64,000 nt of DNA from Bradyrhizobium sp. 190. GTDB lineage: Bacteria; Pseudomonadota; Alphaproteobacteria; Rhizobiales; Xanthobacteraceae. The position numbers were made by a program, and so were the translations under genes. Under the pieces are notes generated by a model, which saw only the letters and a program-made list of their open reading frames with translations, was not told the DNA's origin and searched no databases. Below are positions 7,419 through 16,040 of this stretch, one piece after another; positions within the stretch are counted from its first letter, which is position 1, and each line of letters starts with the position of its first letter. The stretch covers positions 284,900-348,899 of the forward strand of contig NZ_JADPJL010000060.1 of NCBI RefSeq assembly GCF_023073415.1, in the 5' to 3' direction.

Positions 7419-9011
7419 ATGCACGACCAGTTCTCCAACACGCAAGCGATCCGCAAACCCGCGGTCACCTCCAAAGGCGGCATCGTCGCGGCACAATCCA
7501 GCAAGGCTGCGCAAGTCGGCGCCGAGGTGCTGGCCGCGGGCGGCGACTGCGTTGACGCCGTCATCGCGACCACGTTTGCGCTCGGCGTGCTGGAGCCCTG
7601 GATGAGCGGGCTCGGTGGCGGCGGCGCGATGGTGCTCTACCGGGCGCGCGAGGACCGCTATGAGGTGATCGACTACGGCATGCGCGCACCGGCGAGCCTC
7701 AACCCTGCGGATTATCCGCTGACCGGCGGCGGCGCGGCGTCGGATATTTTTCCATGGCCGCGCGTCAAGGACGACCGCAACCTTCATGGCCCAAGCTCGA
7801 TCGCCGTGCCCGGCGTGGTGGCCGGCATGGAAGAAGCGCATCGCCGCCACGCAAAACTGCCGTGGAAGGATTTGCTGGCGCCGAGCGTCAAGCTCGCCGG
7901 TAAAGGCCTTGCGGTCGATTGGTGGACCACGCTGATGATTTCAAGTTCGGCTGCGGACCTGCGGCGTTATCCCGCGAGCGCCGCCGCCTATCTCGTGGAC
8001 GGCCTGCCGCCGAGTCCGCAATGGGGCATCAAGTCGGAGGTCCGCATGCCGCAGGACCGGCTCCAGGCCACGATGGCGCATCTGGCGAGCGCCGGCCCGC
8101 GCGACTTCTACGAGGGCGACCTGGCGCAAAGCCTCGCCGTCGACATCCAGGCCGCCGGCGGCGCGCTATCGGTTGCGGACCTCAAGCCGTTCCGCGCGCA
8201 TCTGCGTGAACCGCTGGCCATTCCCTATCGCGGCGGCAAGGTGTTCGCGACGCCAGAACTCACCGCCGGGCCGACGCTGTCGCGCACGCTCGGTCTCTTG
8301 CAGAACGATCTCAAGCCCGCGCGCGGAGGACCGGATGCGGCAGCGTACGTCGCTTACGCCTCGGCGCTGCAGGCGGCCTATCGCGAGCGGCTGAAGGACA
8401 TGGGCGATGAGGACGGCAGGCGCGCGCTCGGCGCGGAAGCGCTGGCGCCGGCCTGCACCACGCATTTCTCGGCCGTCGACCGCGACGGCAACATGGCCGC
8501 GGTGACGCAAACGCTGCTGTCGAACTTCGGCTCCAGATTCGTATCCAGCCAGACCGGCATCACCATGAACAACGGCATCATGTGGTTCGATCCGACGCCG
8601 GGCACGCCGAATTCGCTGGCGCCAGGCAAGCGCTGCCTGACCAATTACACGCCGGTGCTGGCGCAGGCGGGCGATGGCCGCCGCACTGCCATCGGCGCTT
8701 CCGGCGGCCGGCGCATCCTGCCGGCGGTGAGCCAGCTTCTGTCCTTTGTGATGGATTACGGCATGGATCTCGATGCGGCGATCCACCAGCCCCGCATCGA
8801 CGCCAGCGAAGGCGCCGTGGTGATCGGCGATGTGCGCCTGCCGCAAGCCGCGCGCGAGGCACTTGGCGCGCGTTTTGACTACGAGGAGGCGCGCATCCAG
8901 ACGCTGCCGATGAAATTCGCCTGCCCCAGCATCGTGCTGCGCGACGGCGACAGCAACAGCGGCGCGACCGAAGTGTTCCAGCCGTGGAGCGAGGCGGTCG
9001 CGGAGGGGTGA
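7419..9011 (+). CDS. ggt: Gamma-glutamyltransferase (gamma-glutamyltranspeptidase) family protein
   Basis: 530-aa member of the Ntn-hydrolase GGT family. The propeptide is normally cleaved before the catalytic Thr of a TTHxS motif; here TTHFSAVD gives Thr347 as nucleophile, followed by the DGNMAAVTQT strand. The N-terminal G-rich stretch GLGGGGAMVLYRA and the C-terminal ASGGRRILPA loop (donor-site region) are also present. Members hydrolyse or transfer gamma-glutamyl groups, e.g. of glutathione, usually in the periplasm; no obvious signal peptide is seen at this start, and some homologues are cephalosporin-acylase-like. ATG 7419 follows GAAGG (7406-7411). A GTG at 7092 would add 109 unconvincing residues. 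Convergent with the methyltransferase gene. Confidence 0.85.
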   Translation: MHDQFSNTQAIRKPAVTSKGGIVAAQSSKAAQVGAEVLAAGGDCVDAVIATTFALGVLEPWMSGLGGGGAMVLYRAREDRYEVIDYGMRAPASLNPADYPLTGGGAASDIFPWPRVKDDRNLHGPSSIAVPGVVAGMEEAHRRHAKLPWKDLLAPSVKLAGKGLAVDWWTTLMISSSAADLRRYPASAAAYLVDGLPPSPQWGIKSEVRMPQDRLQATMAHLASAGPRDFYEGDLAQSLAVDIQAAGGALSVADLKPFRAHLREPLAIPYRGGKVFATPELTAGPTLSRTLGLLQNDLKPARGGPDAAAYVAYASALQAAYRERLKDMGDEDGRRALGAEALAPACTTHFSAVDRDGNMAAVTQTLLSNFGSRFVSSQTGITMNNGIMWFDPTPGTPNSLAPGKRCLTNYTPVLAQAGDGRRTAIGASGGRRILPAVSQLLSFVMDYGMDLDAAIHQPRIDASEGAVVIGDVRLPQAAREALGARFDYEEARIQTLPMKFACPSIVLRDGDSNSGATEVFQPWSEAVAEG

Positions 9012-9049
9012 GGCAAAGCGAGCCGCGCGATCGCTAGAACGCCTTCGCC

Positions 9050-10084
9050 TTACCCACGCTTCGCCGAGATCACGCTGATTTCCGATCCTGGCAGCGGGAT
9101 GGTGCGCTCCAACAAAAGACCGGCGGCTGCGAACAGGTCTCGATATTCCCGCTCGGTGCGCTCCTGCCCGCCGGGCATCGCCATCATGTTCATATCGCCC
9201 ATGGCGATCCGCTGGTGGATCGGCGTCGCCTCTATCCGTTCCGGCATGATGCGCTCGATCAACAGGATCTTGCTGGCCTCGTGCATGGCTTTACGGCAGT
9301 TGCGGAGGATTGTGACACTCTTCTCGTCATCCCAATCGTGGATGACGTATTTCAGAACGTAGGCGTCGGCCGCCTCAGGCACCGAGTGAAAAAAGTTGCC
9401 CGCGATGATTTCGCATCGCGGCAACACCGCATCGATCAGCTTTTGCGGTGCCTGCGCAACTCCGCTCGGCAGATCGAAGACCGTACCGCGCACGCCCGCA
9501 TTGGCAGCAAGGATCGACGCCATCAAGGTGCCGTCGCCGCCGCCGATATCGACGATGTCTGGGAATTGGGAGAAATCGTAGGTTGAAACCAACAGATCGG
9601 TAATCCGCTCGGTATTTTCGGCCATGGCCGCGTTGAAGATGGCAGCCTGCTCGGGATTGGCGGCGAGATATTCGAAAGTGCCGACGCCATAGACACGACG
9701 CGTACCGGATTCACCGGTTCTCACGCTGTGAAGCAGCTCTCCCCAGGATCTCCAGGCACGCTCGCCGCCGAACATCAATGCAACGTTTCGCATCGAGCCG
9801 GGTACATTCGATCGGAGCTCGCTTCCCGCAGCTGTCAAAGCAAAGCGTCCAGACTCGAGTTCTTCAACCAGGCCGATGCTTGCGAGAGCGCGCAGCAACC
9901 GGCGAAGCGGAACATGTGCCGTATCGGTCTCCTGCGCCAGGGCGTCGGCCGTCTTTGCCTCGGTTGCAAGCAGATCGGCAATACCAAGCTCGGCCGCCAC
10001 ATGAATCACGCGTGCGGGCATGTAGCCGGTGATCAACGGCCACAGGGTAGCCGGCGAAGCGGCGCTGCTTTCCGGTGCGGACAT
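9050..10084 (-). CDS. SAM-dependent O-methyltransferase (class II plant-type/acetylserotonin-type)
   Basis: 344-aa methyltransferase with the two-domain plan of small-molecule O-methyltransferases. The N-terminal winged-helix dimerisation region is visible as ELGIADLLA and LRRLLRALASIGLVEE (~30-85). The SAM site is VDIGGGDGT (~175-183), followed by FDLPS (~200) and the KYVIHDWDDE motif whose His is the usual catalytic base. Substrates are typically phenolic or polyketide hydroxyls; none can be assigned. Last gene of an apparent operon, 41 bp after the TctC-type gene and behind a MarR regulator. The pairing with a tripartite-transporter binding protein suggests an imported small acid or phenolic ligand, which is inference. 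Confidence 0.82.
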   Translation of the reverse strand: MSAPESSAASPATLWPLITGYMPARVIHVAAELGIADLLATEAKTADALAQETDTAHVPLRRLLRALASIGLVEELESGRFALTAAGSELRSNVPGSMRNVALMFGGERAWRSWGELLHSVRTGESGTRRVYGVGTFEYLAANPEQAAIFNAAMAENTERITDLLVSTYDFSQFPDIVDIGGGDGTLMASILAANAGVRGTVFDLPSGVAQAPQKLIDAVLPRCEIIAGNFFHSVPEAADAYVLKYVIHDWDDEKSVTILRNCRKAMHEASKILLIERIMPERIEATPIHQRIAMGDMNMMAMPGGQERTEREYRDLFAAAGLLLERTIPLPGSEISVISAKRG

Positions 10085-10125
10085 CGTTCATCCTCCTCGG
10101 ACCGGTTCCGGCAGCCGCGCGGCGG

Positions 10126-11091
10126 TCAGCGCGCCGTCTTGTTTGTCGATACGATCTCGCGCACCTTGGCGCTCTGCTCATCAATCGCGCTGGCGAACTG
10201 CGCTGAAGTCAGGATGCGGACCTTAACGCCCGCCGCCTGCAGCCGCGAATTGACCTCCGAATCCCCGCCAACGGCAACGACGTCGTCAGCGATCCTGTCG
10301 CGAACGGCGGCTGGCAACTCACGTCCGCCGAAGAAACCCACGACGCCGTCGAAAGTGAGTTCGGGGAATCCAGCTTCTATCGCGGTCGGCACTTCAGGCG
10401 CGATCGGCGAGCGCTGCCGGTTGGTAACCATCAACAGCCGTGCCTTGCCGCTTGCGACGGCCGGCAGCATGATGGTAGGCGCCGTCACCAATACCTGAAT
10501 GCGGTTTTCGGCGAGGTCCTGCAGCGCCGGCGCGAACTCGCGATACGGCACCTGCGTCAGCGCCAGCCCGTTCTTCTTCTGCAGCGCCAGGAAGATATAG
10601 TGCGGCAAACCTGCCGTGGCAGCCCAGTTGAAGCGCTCGGGAGACGCACGCGCCGCCGCGATGAACGAATCGATCGATTGCAACTCCGTCTGAGCAGACA
10701 CCGCAATGGCGAAGAAATTATCGATCACCGCCGCAATGGGCACCAGATCTCGAACGGGATCGTAAGGCAGCTTGTCGTGTATCAACGGGTTGATCGAGAT
10801 CGGACCTGCGAATGAGAACAACAGCGTGTGGTCATCGTGCGCATTCACGAAACTTGTGACGCCCACGATGCCGTCAGTGCCAGGGCGGTTCTCGACGATC
10901 ACGGATTGTCCCCACCGCCGGGAAAGCCCCTCCGCAAACAGGCGCGCGGCAAGGTCGGTGCCACCGCCGGCCGGAAGCGGCGCAATGATCTTGACCGTGC
11001 GTTGCGGCCACGCATCGGCAAGAAGCGGCTGCGAAGTACTGATGGCTGCCGCAAGCAAGGATACAAGTATGAGGAGCGCTCTACGTGGCAT
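10126..11091 (-). CDS. Tripartite tricarboxylate transporter (TctC/Bug family) substrate-binding protein
   Basis: 321-aa periplasmic binding protein with a cleavable signal peptide (hydrophobic LLILVSLLAAAIS then an ADA-like cleavage region at ~25) and the family start WPQRTVKIIAPLPAGGGTD. The NRPGTDGIVG motif (~67-76) and late FFGGRELPAAV are typical of Bug receptors, which bind carboxylates. No TctA/TctB membrane partners are encoded nearby, as is common for the expanded Bug families of beta- and alphaproteobacteria. Its ATG lies 11 nt inside the marR ORF end, implying translational coupling. Ligand unknown; the MarR/methyltransferase context hints at an aromatic acid. Confidence 0.85.
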   Translation of the reverse strand: MPRRALLILVSLLAAAISTSQPLLADAWPQRTVKIIAPLPAGGGTDLAARLFAEGLSRRWGQSVIVENRPGTDGIVGVTSFVNAHDDHTLLFSFAGPISINPLIHDKLPYDPVRDLVPIAAVIDNFFAIAVSAQTELQSIDSFIAAARASPERFNWAATAGLPHYIFLALQKKNGLALTQVPYREFAPALQDLAENRIQVLVTAPTIMLPAVASGKARLLMVTNRQRSPIAPEVPTAIEAGFPELTFDGVVGFFGGRELPAAVRDRIADDVVAVGGDSEVNSRLQAAGVKVRILTSAQFASAIDEQSAKVREIVSTNKTAR

Positions 11092-11650
11092 GACCAGGCC
11101 TCCCTTGCGTCACGGATGATTTGACTGAGCCGCGCTTGCGCCGTCCGCCGCCGGGGCGCGCATGGATGCGGTTGCCTTCCACCACACGCACCAACATATC
11201 CAGAAACAGGTCTTTTTCATCAGCCGTCAGCGAACTCAGGATCCGATCGTTGGCGTGACGAACTTTGACGCGATGACCGCGCCACAGCTTGCTGCCCTCG
11301 GGCGTTATATAGAGTTCGCGGGCGCGGCGATCGGCGTCATTCACGGCCCGCTTCAGAAGTCCCCTTGCTTCGAGCTTGTCGACGATCAGGCTTACATTGT
11401 TGCGGTCGATCCCAAGCGCCTCCGACAGCGATTGCTGGCTGATGCCGGGCACGTCGTCGACGAACACCAGCAAGGCATACTCAAGCTGCACGAGGTCGGC
11501 CTCTCTCAAGGCCGTGGTGATCATGCTCAGGCAGACTTGCTGAAGCCGTCGAACCAGCGGAGCCAATATGCGGCGGATGGGAATCCCGTCGCGCCCAAGG
11601 ATCAGTGCGGACGACTTGTCTCGCGAAGGGTTTTTGGCAACGGACCGCAT
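11081..11650 (-). CDS. MarR-family transcriptional regulator
   Basis: 189-aa winged-helix regulator: helix bundle around LAPLVRRLQQVCLSMITTAL (~27-46), then ISQQSLSEALGIDRNNVSLIVDKLEARGLLKR (DNA-reading helix-turn-helix, ~70-101) and the wing NDADRRARELYITPEG. MarR proteins typically repress adjacent genes and release DNA on binding phenolic or aromatic acids. The start at 11650 has GGCGAGAG just upstream; the longer start at 11683 has no ribosome-binding site and would fall inside a palindrome. First gene of the operon with the binding protein and methyltransferase. The C-terminus is Arg/Lys-rich and may not be structured. Confidence 0.85.
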   Translation of the reverse strand: MRSVAKNPSRDKSSALILGRDGIPIRRILAPLVRRLQQVCLSMITTALREADLVQLEYALLVFVDDVPGISQQSLSEALGIDRNNVSLIVDKLEARGLLKRAVNDADRRARELYITPEGSKLWRGHRVKVRHANDRILSSLTADEKDLFLDMLVRVVEGNRIHARPGGGRRKRGSVKSSVTQGRPGHAT

Positions 11651-11663
11651 ACTCTCGCCAATC

Positions 11664-11691
11664 ATCAAATATTTGATAATCATAATTATGA
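11664..11691. promoter_or_regulatory. Two adjacent AT-rich palindromes, candidate MarR operator
   Basis: A perfect 14-bp palindrome ATCAAATATTTGAT (11664-11677) is followed two bases later by a perfect 12-bp palindrome TCATAATTATGA (11680-11691). They lie immediately upstream of the MarR start at 11650 in otherwise GC-rich DNA. MarR dimers bind short AT-rich palindromes overlapping their own promoter, so autoregulation is the simplest reading. Confidence 0.6.
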
Positions 11692-11745
11692 GTATTTAGG
11701 TTGTCAATCTGCTCATTGCGCCTCAGATAACGAAAGTGCGACGGA

Positions 11746-13038
11746 CTACATCCCGAGCCGGTCCCGCACCCGCCCGGCGAGCACCGCGGCGGTAACGCCG
11801 AGTGGCCAGAACGCATGCAGCGCCATCGGCTTGATTCCGGTTACGGGCATGTCGATCTCGGCGTTCTTGCCGCCGACGAGACGGCGCGCCAGTTGCTGCC
11901 CCATCGCGGTCGAGAGCGCGACGCCGCGGCCGTTGCAGCCGAGCGAGATCAGGAGATTCTCCGCGGGCTCATGCACATGCGGATAATGATCGGGCGTGAT
12001 CGCGAGCCGGCTGTTCCAGCCGTGCGTCCAGGTGGCGCCCTTCACGCCCGGCCACAGCCGCTCCGCATAGCGCATGAGATAGGCGACGTCGGTGGGCTTG
12101 CTGATCCAGCGCATCGGGCCGCGTCCGCCCATCAACAACCTGTTGTGCTGATCGATGCGGTAATAGACCGTGATGTGACCGCTCTCGTACAACACCGAGC
12201 GCGTCGGCATGATCGCGCGCGCGACTTCTTCGGATAAGGGCGCGGTGGCGGCGATCGACGAAAACACCGGCACGATGGTGCGGCGCAGGCTCGGCCAGAG
12301 GTCGCCGGTGAAGCCGTTGGTCGCGAGCAGCACCTTTTCGGCGCGCACGATTCCGCGCGGCGTTTCGATGCGCCAGCTGGCAGCCTCACGCGACAAGGAG
12401 AGTGCGGGCGTCTCGCCATGGACGGCAGCGCCGGCCGCGATCGCGGCGCGCGCGAGCCCGCGCGCGTAGCTCAGCGGATGCAGGTCACCGCCGCGGTTGT
12501 CCAGCATGGCGCAGAGATAACGGTCGGTGCCGGTCATCTCCCGCATCTGTTCGCGGTTCAGCAGCGTCACCGGCATGCCGCGGCGGATGCATTGCTTCGC
12601 GGTGTTCTCGATTGCCGTCGCGCTTGCTTCATTGTAAGCCGCGCGCAGTGTGCCGTTCTGCCGCGCCTCGCACGGGATCTGGTAGCGACGGATCAGGTCG
12701 AACGTGAAGTTGGTGGTGCCGTAGGAAAACGCGATCATGCGGCCGCCGAGCTCAGTGCCAAAATCCGCCTCGATCTTATCAGGGTCGTGCTTGAGCCCCG
12801 GATTGACCTGGCCGCCATTGTTACCCGACGCGCCCCAGCCCGGCTGTTGCGCCTCCAGCACGGTCACGTCGACACCCTGCTCGGCCAGATGCAGCGCCGT
12901 GGATAGTCCTGTAAAACCGCCGCCGATGATCGCGACCGAGACTTTTTTGTCCGCATCGAGCGGCGGCGTCGGTGTCGGCGCCACCGCCGTATCGGCATAG
13001 AGGCTTGGCGGCAGCGGCAGCGAGACAGGCGAATTCAT
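11746..13038 (-). CDS. FAD-dependent oxidoreductase, DAO family (gamma-glutamylputrescine oxidase-like)
   Basis: 430-aa glycine-oxidase/DAO-type flavoenzyme. The dinucleotide motif VAIIGGGFTGLSTALHLAE (~35-53) is followed by VLEAQQPGWGASGNNGG, the region typical of PuuB/OrdL-like oxidases, and by a C-terminal GCNGRGVALS-like motif of the second FAD-contacting strand. Such enzymes oxidise secondary or primary amines of amino acids or gamma-glutamylated polyamines, giving an aldehyde or oxo acid plus H2O2. ATG 13038 is 16 bp after the ABC ATPase gene; a start at 13101 would overlap that gene. It is the last gene of the amino-acid ABC operon, so it probably oxidises the imported substrate. Confidence 0.85.
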   Translation of the reverse strand: MNSPVSLPLPPSLYADTAVAPTPTPPLDADKKVSVAIIGGGFTGLSTALHLAEQGVDVTVLEAQQPGWGASGNNGGQVNPGLKHDPDKIEADFGTELGGRMIAFSYGTTNFTFDLIRRYQIPCEARQNGTLRAAYNEASATAIENTAKQCIRRGMPVTLLNREQMREMTGTDRYLCAMLDNRGGDLHPLSYARGLARAAIAAGAAVHGETPALSLSREAASWRIETPRGIVRAEKVLLATNGFTGDLWPSLRRTIVPVFSSIAATAPLSEEVARAIMPTRSVLYESGHITVYYRIDQHNRLLMGGRGPMRWISKPTDVAYLMRYAERLWPGVKGATWTHGWNSRLAITPDHYPHVHEPAENLLISLGCNGRGVALSTAMGQQLARRLVGGKNAEIDMPVTGIKPMALHAFWPLGVTAAVLAGRVRDRLGM

Positions 13039-13054
13039 GGACGATGACCGAAGT

Positions 13055-13786
13055 TTAGAGCGGATGCAGCACGCGCCGCAAAAAGTCCTGCGTGCGCGCA
13101 TGCTGCGGCTGGTTGAGAACGGTTTTCGCCGGCCCCTGCTCGACGATCACACCGCCGTCGATGAACAGCACGCGATCGGCGACGTCCTTTGCAAATGCCA
13201 TTTCATGGGTGACGACGACCATGGTCATGCCGTCGTCGGCAAGCTTGCGCATCACGCCCAGCACATCGCCGACCAGTTCGGGGTCGAGCGCCGAGGTCGG
13301 CTCGTCGAACAGGATCGCCTTGGGCTGCATCGCGAGCGCCCGCGCTATCGCGACGCGCTGCTGCTGCCCGCCGGACAGCTGCGGCGGATGGACATCGGCC
13401 TTCTCCGCGAGTCCCACCCGCGCCAGCAGCGCGCGGCCACGCTCCAGTGCCTCGGCGCGCGGCTCCTTCTTCACATAGATCGGGCCCTCGATGACGTTCT
13501 CCAGCGCGGTCCGGTGCGGGAACAGGTTGAAGCGCTGGAACACCATCGAGACTTGCGTCCGGACCGAAACGATCGAGGGCGCGTTGCGATCGACCCGCGC
13601 CCCCTCGACGCTGATATCGCCGCTGTCGTAGCTTTCCAGCCCGTTGATGCAGCGCAGGATGGTGGACTTTCCCGAACCGGAGGGACCGATGATGCAGACC
13701 ACCTCGCCCTTCTCGACGGACGCCGTGATGCCCTTCAGCACCTCGACCTTGCCAAAGCTCTTGTGAACGTTGGAAAGCTTGATCAT
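13055..13786 (-). CDS. Polar amino-acid ABC transporter, ATP-binding protein
   Basis: 243-aa ATPase starting MIKLSNVHKSFG. Walker A GPSGSGKST (~33-41), Q-loop in FQRFNLFPH (~83-91), signature LSGGQQQR (~137-144), Walker B ILFDEPTSALDP (~158-169) and H-loop VVVTHEM (~193-199). Length and the NLFPH segment match the GlnQ/HisP class, which energises uptake of polar amino acids or opines. The ATG overlaps the permease stop by four bases (ATGA), a sign of coupled translation. The ligand is set by the binding protein two genes upstream. Confidence 0.93.
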   Translation of the reverse strand: MIKLSNVHKSFGKVEVLKGITASVEKGEVVCIIGPSGSGKSTILRCINGLESYDSGDISVEGARVDRNAPSIVSVRTQVSMVFQRFNLFPHRTALENVIEGPIYVKKEPRAEALERGRALLARVGLAEKADVHPPQLSGGQQQRVAIARALAMQPKAILFDEPTSALDPELVGDVLGVMRKLADDGMTMVVVTHEMAFAKDVADRVLFIDGGVIVEQGPAKTVLNQPQHARTQDFLRRVLHPL

Positions 13787-14436
13787 TTCTGGCCTGCCCG
13801 TTTTTCGAAGTGACGGACCAGCAGGATGAGCGGGATGCTCATGGTGAGATACATCAGCGCGACAAGCGTGAACACGCTGGTGTTCTTGAAGGTGGAGGAC
13901 GCGATGAGCTTGCCTTGCAGGGCGAGTTCGGCGACCGTGATGGTCGAGGCCTGCGACGAATCCTTCAGCATCATGATCATGATGTTGCCGTAGGGCGGCA
14001 GCACGATCTTGACCGCTTGCGGCAACACCACGCGGCGCATGGTCTGCCACCAGCCCATGCCGATCGCCTGCGCGGCCTCGATCTGCCCCTTGTCGATCGC
14101 CTCGATGCCAGCACGGAAATTCTCGGCCTGATAGGCCGAATAGGCGATGCCGAGCCCCAGGATCGCCGCCTGCAGCGCCGACAGCGTCAGGCCGAATTCC
14201 GGCATCACGAAGTAGAGATAGAACAGCAGCACGATGATCGGGATGCCGCGGATCACGTTGATCAGTCCAGCGCTGAATCCCGTGAGGACGCCGATGCCGG
14301 ATACCCGCATCAGCGCCCAGATCAGGCCGAGCGCGGTCGACAGCAGCAGCGAACCGATCGTAACGATGACCGTCAGCGCCACGCCGCTCATCAGGATCGG
14401 CAGGAACTCGACAGTATCGCGCCAGAAGGCCTGCAT
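13783..14436 (-). CDS. Polar amino-acid ABC transporter, permease
   Basis: 217-aa inner-membrane permease of the HisMQ/GlnP class with about five membrane spans. The coupling (EAA) loop, QIEAAQAIGMGWWQTMRRVVLPQA, is split here as QIEAAQAIGMG (~119-129) and MRRVVLPQA, followed by the usual LPPYGN. A single permease gene suggests a homodimeric channel. The chosen ATG 14436 overlaps the binding-protein stop (TGATG); a start at 14463 would add 9 residues inside the upstream gene. Co-transcribed with the binding protein, ATPase and flavin oxidase. Confidence 0.92.
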   Translation of the reverse strand: MQAFWRDTVEFLPILMSGVALTVIVTIGSLLLSTALGLIWALMRVSGIGVLTGFSAGLINVIRGIPIIVLLFYLYFVMPEFGLTLSALQAAILGLGIAYSAYQAENFRAGIEAIDKGQIEAAQAIGMGWWQTMRRVVLPQAVKIVLPPYGNIMIMMLKDSSQASTITVAELALQGKLIASSTFKNTSVFTLVALMYLTMSIPLILLVRHFEKRAGQK

Positions 14437-15203
14437 CAGGAAGCCTGCGCCTTCAGGCCCCATTTATCGAGAATTTTTTCCACCGTCCCGTTCGCCTTCA
14501 GCTTCGCCAGCGAGGCATTGATCTTGGCGAGCAGTTCGGTATCGCCCTTGCGCACGCCGATGCCGACCGAGCCGATGGTGGCAGGCTTGTAGCTCTCGAC
14601 GATACGCGCCTCGGGGAAACCGCCCTGCTTCAAATTGTAGGCCAGGATCGGGTAATCGGCGAAACCTGCCTTCAATCGACCGGCGTTCACGTCGCGCAGA
14701 ATGTCGGGAATGGTGTCATAGGCCTTCACCTCGCTGAACAGGCCCGATTTCTTCAGCGCATCGACGAAGGCCGTCCCGACCTGCGCGCCGACCACTTCGC
14801 CCTTCAGGTCGTCCTGCTTGGTGTAGGTCTTGCTGTCGCCCTTCGGCACCAGCAGCCCCTCGCCGTAGCTGTAGAACGGTTCGGAGAAATCGATCACTTC
14901 CTTGCGCGCCGGCGTAACGAACATCGCCGCCGAGATGATGTCGATCTTGTTCGACGTGAGCGAGGCGATCAGCGTCGAGAACTGCATCGGCTCGATCTGG
15001 ACCTGGAAGCCGGCATCCTTGCCGATCTCGGTGATGAGATCGACCATGATGCCCTGAATGCTGTTGGTCTTGGTGTCGAGGAAGGTGAAGGGCACGCCGG
15101 TCGGCGTCGAGCCCACTTTCAGCACCTTTTGCGCAGATGCCGGCATCGCGGCGGTGAGAACTACGGCCGCCATCGCGACCTGGACGAGACGTTTGAGAGC
15201 CAT
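14436..15203 (-). CDS. Polar amino-acid ABC transporter, substrate-binding protein
   Basis: 255-aa periplasmic solute-binding protein of the SBP_bac_3 family. Signal peptide MALKRLVQVAMAAVVLTAAM with an ASA cleavage region (~22-24), then VLKVGSTPTGVPFTF, the family hallmark GIMVDLITEIGK (~52-63), and IDIISAAMFVTPARKEVIDFSEPF (split: DIISAAMFVTPAR / VIDFSEPFY). ATG 15203 is preceded by a near-perfect AGGAGGTGG. First gene of the operon with permease, ATPase and DAO-family oxidase; divergent from an XRE-cupin regulator. Ligand unknown, probably a polar amino acid or amine compound. Confidence 0.92.
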   Translation of the reverse strand: MALKRLVQVAMAAVVLTAAMPASAQKVLKVGSTPTGVPFTFLDTKTNSIQGIMVDLITEIGKDAGFQVQIEPMQFSTLIASLTSNKIDIISAAMFVTPARKEVIDFSEPFYSYGEGLLVPKGDSKTYTKQDDLKGEVVGAQVGTAFVDALKKSGLFSEVKAYDTIPDILRDVNAGRLKAGFADYPILAYNLKQGGFPEARIVESYKPATIGSVGIGVRKGDTELLAKINASLAKLKANGTVEKILDKWGLKAQAS

Positions 15204-15277
15204 GGCACCACCTCCTGGATCGAACACCGTCGCCCGCGTTAGACCAAAGAGTTGCGGGAAACGCCGTTCCGGCCTAT

Positions 15278-15342
15278 TTTCACCATTATGAAATTGTGGT
15301 CACACTTGCCGCGGCATTGCAAGCGATTTTCATGCACATGAA
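15278..15342. promoter_or_regulatory. Twin TTCA-N6-TGAA inverted repeats, candidate XRE-cupin operators
   Basis: The divergent intergenic region holds two copies of TTCA-N6-TGAA. Copy one is 15279-15292 (extended to TTTCA/TGAAA at 15278-15293). Copy two is 15329-15342, where the arms lengthen to TTCATG/CATGAA. Their centres are exactly 50 bp apart, about five helical turns, and copy two abuts the ribosome-binding site of the regulator gene. The spacing fits cooperative binding or looping by a dimeric XRE regulator; binding itself is inferred. Confidence 0.6.
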
Positions 15343-15356
15343 GGAAGCAGGCTGAC

Positions 15357-16040
15357 GTGAGCGGTGGCAGGAGAATCAAGAAGCCGGCGCCCAAGGCCAA
15401 GGCAAGGGCCACGGCAAAGGCGGCGCGCAGGCCGAAGGCGAAGGCTGCCGCGAGGCCGGCCGAACCGGCGATGGATCTCGCGGTCGGCCGGCGCATTCGC
15501 GACCTCCGCCGCGAACACAAACTGTCGCTGGAGACGATCGCTGATCGTACCGATCTGTCGATCGGCTTCCTCAGCCAAATCGAGCGCGGCCTGTCGTCGC
15601 CTTCGCTGCGGGTGCTGGCGACGCTGGCGGACGTGCTCGGCGTCGGCATCGCCGCGCTGTTCGGCTCGCGACCCAGCGATGATGCGGCTTCAGGCGGCGT
15701 GGTGACGCGTCAGTTGCAGCGCGCCGAACTGAAACTGTGGCGCACCGGGATATCAAAACAATTGCTGAGCCCGGCGGGAACGGAAAACCGCCTCAATCTG
15801 TTTCTCGTGCAGCTGGAGCCCGGCGGCAATACCGGCGACGAGCTCTACACGCATGACGGCGAGGAAGCGGGACTGGTGCTGGAAGGCGAGATGACGCTGA
15901 CGGTAGACGCCGAGACCTGGTCGCTCAAGACGGGCGACAGTTTTCGCTTCGCCAGCCGCCGCCCGCACCGCTTCTCAAATCCGGCGGAAGATGCGAAAGC
16001 GGTGGTGCTGTGGGTGAATTGCGTGACGCAGGCGTCATGA
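15357..16040 (+). CDS. XRE-family regulator with C-terminal cupin domain
   Basis: 227-aa one-component regulator. A Lys/Ala-rich N-terminal tail (~1-35) precedes the helix-turn-helix (RIRDLRREHKLSLETIADRT, LSIGFLSQIERGLSSPSL, ~45-85) and a cupin fold (LEPGGNTGDELYTHDGEEAGLVL-type strand, split ELYTHDGEEAGLVLEG; DSFRFASRRPHRFSNP). The PuuR group has this plan, sensing small amines or acids in the cupin pocket. GTG start follows AAGGAAG at 15341-15347. Divergent from the amino-acid ABC operon and overlapping the next gene by four bases, so it probably controls both, through the TTCA-N6-TGAA repeats. Confidence 0.88.
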   Translation: MSGGRRIKKPAPKAKARATAKAARRPKAKAAARPAEPAMDLAVGRRIRDLRREHKLSLETIADRTDLSIGFLSQIERGLSSPSLRVLATLADVLGVGIAALFGSRPSDDAASGGVVTRQLQRAELKLWRTGISKQLLSPAGTENRLNLFLVQLEPGGNTGDELYTHDGEEAGLVLEGEMTLTVDAETWSLKTGDSFRFASRRPHRFSNPAEDAKAVVLWVNCVTQAS

